Below are positions 62,743-64,000 of a stretch of 64,000 bases of DNA, one piece after another; within the stretch, counting starts at the first letter, position 1, and each line of letters begins with the position of its first letter. This stretch comes from Desulfomonilaceae bacterium (GTDB lineage Bacteria; Desulfobacterota; Desulfomonilia; Desulfomonilales; Desulfomonilaceae), in assembly GCA_041662605.1 (NCBI GenBank), contig JBAZSD010000018.1:22626-86625 (forward strand), given 5' to 3'. The position numbers and the translations under genes are program-made. The notes below the pieces were generated by a model that was not told where the DNA came from, did no database searches, and saw nothing but the letters and a program-made list of their open reading frames with translations.

Positions 62743-63936
62743 ATGAGTGTTAAACCGAAGCAGGAAATTCGAGTCAACACATTTACTGGCGGAATTGTGG
62801 GACCAAGCATCCCGATGATCGGTCCCCTTGCAAATGGAGGAGTTGTAATCGCAGATACAGCGCCTGGTTGTTGGGGGCCAATGATCACTCCCTCTTTCCA
62901 GGGAGGTCACGAAGTTACTTTGCCAGTTGCCGTCGAGGGAGCGGAACCGGGTGACGCGATTGCAATCCGGATCCGGAAAATCAGGGTCACATCGGCTGCT
63001 ACCTCATCAGGAACGATGACTTTTGTAGACGGACGGTATACCGGTGACCCATTCGTTGCCCGACATTGTCCAGGATGTGGGAAGGAAAATCCGAACAGTA
63101 GAGTCGAAGGAATCGGGCCTGAAGCAATACGTTGCGCCGAGTGTGGAGCGGAGGTTAGCCCGTTTCGACTCTCTAATGGGTATACAATAGTTTTTGACGA
63201 ACAGAGCCAAATGGCGTTGACTGTAGGGGCCGAAGTCGCCGAAAGAATGGCTGGCGACGCCAGGAAATTGATGGCTTTACCCGAATCCTGCTCCCAAAAT
63301 CCGGCTCTGACTTTGTGTCCATCAGACCTTCCGGGCGTCATCACACGAATGAGACCTTTTCTGGGTAACATAGGATCGACACCGGCGATAGACATGCCGG
63401 ACTCCCATAACGCCGGAGATTTTGGACAGTTTCTGGTCAATGCTCCGCACAAATTTGGGATAACGGCCGAACAACTGGAACTACGTACAGATGGTCATAT
63501 GGATATTGATTCTGTGCGTGAGGGAGCAATCCTTATATGCCCTGTGAAAGTCCAGGGAGGCGGAATATATCTCGGGGACGCTCATGCCATGCAGGGAGAT
63601 GGTGAACTGGCGGGACATACGACTGATGTGTCGGCCGAAGTCATCTTGAATCTGTCGGTCATAAAAGGTCTTACAATATATGGTCCTATCCTTCTACCGC
63701 CGATTGATGATCTTCCACACCTTGCTCGACCTCTGTCGGCGTCCGAACAACAGGTTGCAAGGGGTTTAGCTGATCGTTTTGGACAGTCCGTGATTGAGGA
63801 TGCCGCTCCCATTCAGTTTGTTGGAAGCGGGGCCAATCTTAATGACGCCACTGAAAATGGAATTGCCCGGGCAGTGCCCGACGTCAATTACATTTGTGCA
63901 CTGGCGACAATTACACTTGTGCATGTTGATAATTAA
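62743..63936 (+). CDS. Acetamidase/formamidase-family protein with inserted zinc ribbon
   Basis: 397 aa. The family signatures are TAPGCWGPMITP near residue 38, LPVAVEGAEPGDAI near residue 60, SHNAGDFG near residue 221 and GGGIYLGDAHAMQGDGELAG near residue 275, the FmdA/AmdA active-site region. Residues 109-134 contain CPGCG and CAECG, a zinc-ribbon-like pair not expected in plain formamidases. It hydrolyses short amides to ammonia and an acid, or a related small substrate. No partner genes are in view on the right because the window ends. Confidence 0.85.
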   Translation: MSVKPKQEIRVNTFTGGIVGPSIPMIGPLANGGVVIADTAPGCWGPMITPSFQGGHEVTLPVAVEGAEPGDAIAIRIRKIRVTSAATSSGTMTFVDGRYTGDPFVARHCPGCGKENPNSRVEGIGPEAIRCAECGAEVSPFRLSNGYTIVFDEQSQMALTVGAEVAERMAGDARKLMALPESCSQNPALTLCPSDLPGVITRMRPFLGNIGSTPAIDMPDSHNAGDFGQFLVNAPHKFGITAEQLELRTDGHMDIDSVREGAILICPVKVQGGGIYLGDAHAMQGDGELAGHTTDVSAEVILNLSVIKGLTIYGPILLPPIDDLPHLARPLSASEQQVARGLADRFGQSVIEDAAPIQFVGSGANLNDATENGIARAVPDVNYICALATITLVHVDN

Positions 63937-63969
63937 TTCCCTGTTCCTGATGCTGGAGCAGGGTCGTTT

Positions 63970-64000
63970 GAACCATCATTTGTAATTTCCCAAACCTGTT
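63970..64000. repeat. Short dispersed repeat, copy 2 (cut by window edge)
   Basis: GAACCATCATTTGTAATTTC continuing CCAAACCTGTT, 27 of 31 positions identical to 58211-58241. It may extend beyond the window. Confidence 0.6.

Noticed and set aside
1..64000. CRISPR array or cas genes in the defence island
   Set aside because: No regularly spaced short repeats and no Cas motifs were seen; the repeats found are only two copies each.

Overview
The window looks like a chromosomal segment of an anaerobic, probably sulfate-reducing or syntrophic deltaproteobacterium (Desulfobacterota). This is inferred from the gene set: lactate oxidation by LutABC plus a GlcD/GlcF-type dehydrogenase, a tungsten aldehyde:ferredoxin oxidoreductase, two branched-chain-type (Liv) ABC transporters tied to carboxylic/amino acid catabolism, UbiA, and a selenocysteine tRNA. 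No 16S gene is present, so the species cannot be named.

Layout. (1) 1-7.0 kb, minus strand: a lactate/2-hydroxyacid locus in the transcription order glcD-like, glcF-like, lctP, lutA, lutB, lutC (cut by the window edge). (2) 7.1-9.1 kb, minus: two overlapping DNA-damage genes, an alkylguanine-DNA methyltransferase fused to a CYTH domain and a SRAP/YedK abasic-site protein. (3) 9.2-14.1 kb, plus: selC (tRNA-Sec), engB, RNase E/G, a Nudix hydrolase and a condensation-domain-like acyltransferase. (4) 14.1-20.2 kb, minus: GT2 glycosyltransferase, methyltransferase, UbiA prenyltransferase, a cytochrome b5-DUF2231 membrane protein, a small Cys-rich protein, dnaX and the SRP RNA gene. (5) 20.3-27.6 kb, minus: a seven-gene operon livH-livM-livK-acyl-CoA synthetase-livG-livF-thioesterase for uptake and CoA activation of an organic acid. 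(6) 28.0-32.9 kb: a GmhA-like sugar-phosphate isomerase and a YhaO/YhaN (SbcD/SbcC-like) nuclease-ATPase pair. (7) 33.0-42.7 kb, minus: a tightly packed, visibly G+C-richer catabolic cluster, reading IclR regulator, beta-keto acid cleavage enzyme (BKACE), class III aminotransferase, a complete Liv transporter, AOR and a MoaD-like protein. Together these suggest uptake, transamination, aldehyde oxidation and CoA-dependent cleavage of an amino-carboxylate.

(8) 42.7-62.4 kb is an accessory island. It begins with a 2.2-kb unit bounded by two diverged direct repeats of about 182 bp. This unit holds a secreted RDRxGN-repeat protein, a KilA-N protein and an M20/M28-like metallohydrolase, with pieces of the repeat-protein gene scattered around. 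A HEPN-like protein and a complete type I restriction-modification locus (hsdMSR) follow. On the opposite strand is a three-gene, translationally coupled cassette coding for two proteins that each carry one PLD-type HxRx4D motif and a 668-aa helical protein of unknown function; it is the best candidate for an undescribed defence system. Downstream lie decayed fragments of a STAS/ATPase-DUF4325-PIN cassette, a RhuM-like protein, DUF6933, two HicBA modules (one with a MerR-like HTH fused to HicB), an extra HicB tail and an orphan Phd-like antitoxin. (9) The window ends with an acetamidase/formamidase-family gene carrying an inserted zinc ribbon and with a second copy of a short dispersed repeat.

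All functions come from reading motifs in the sequence; no database search was run. Base-composition statements are visual.
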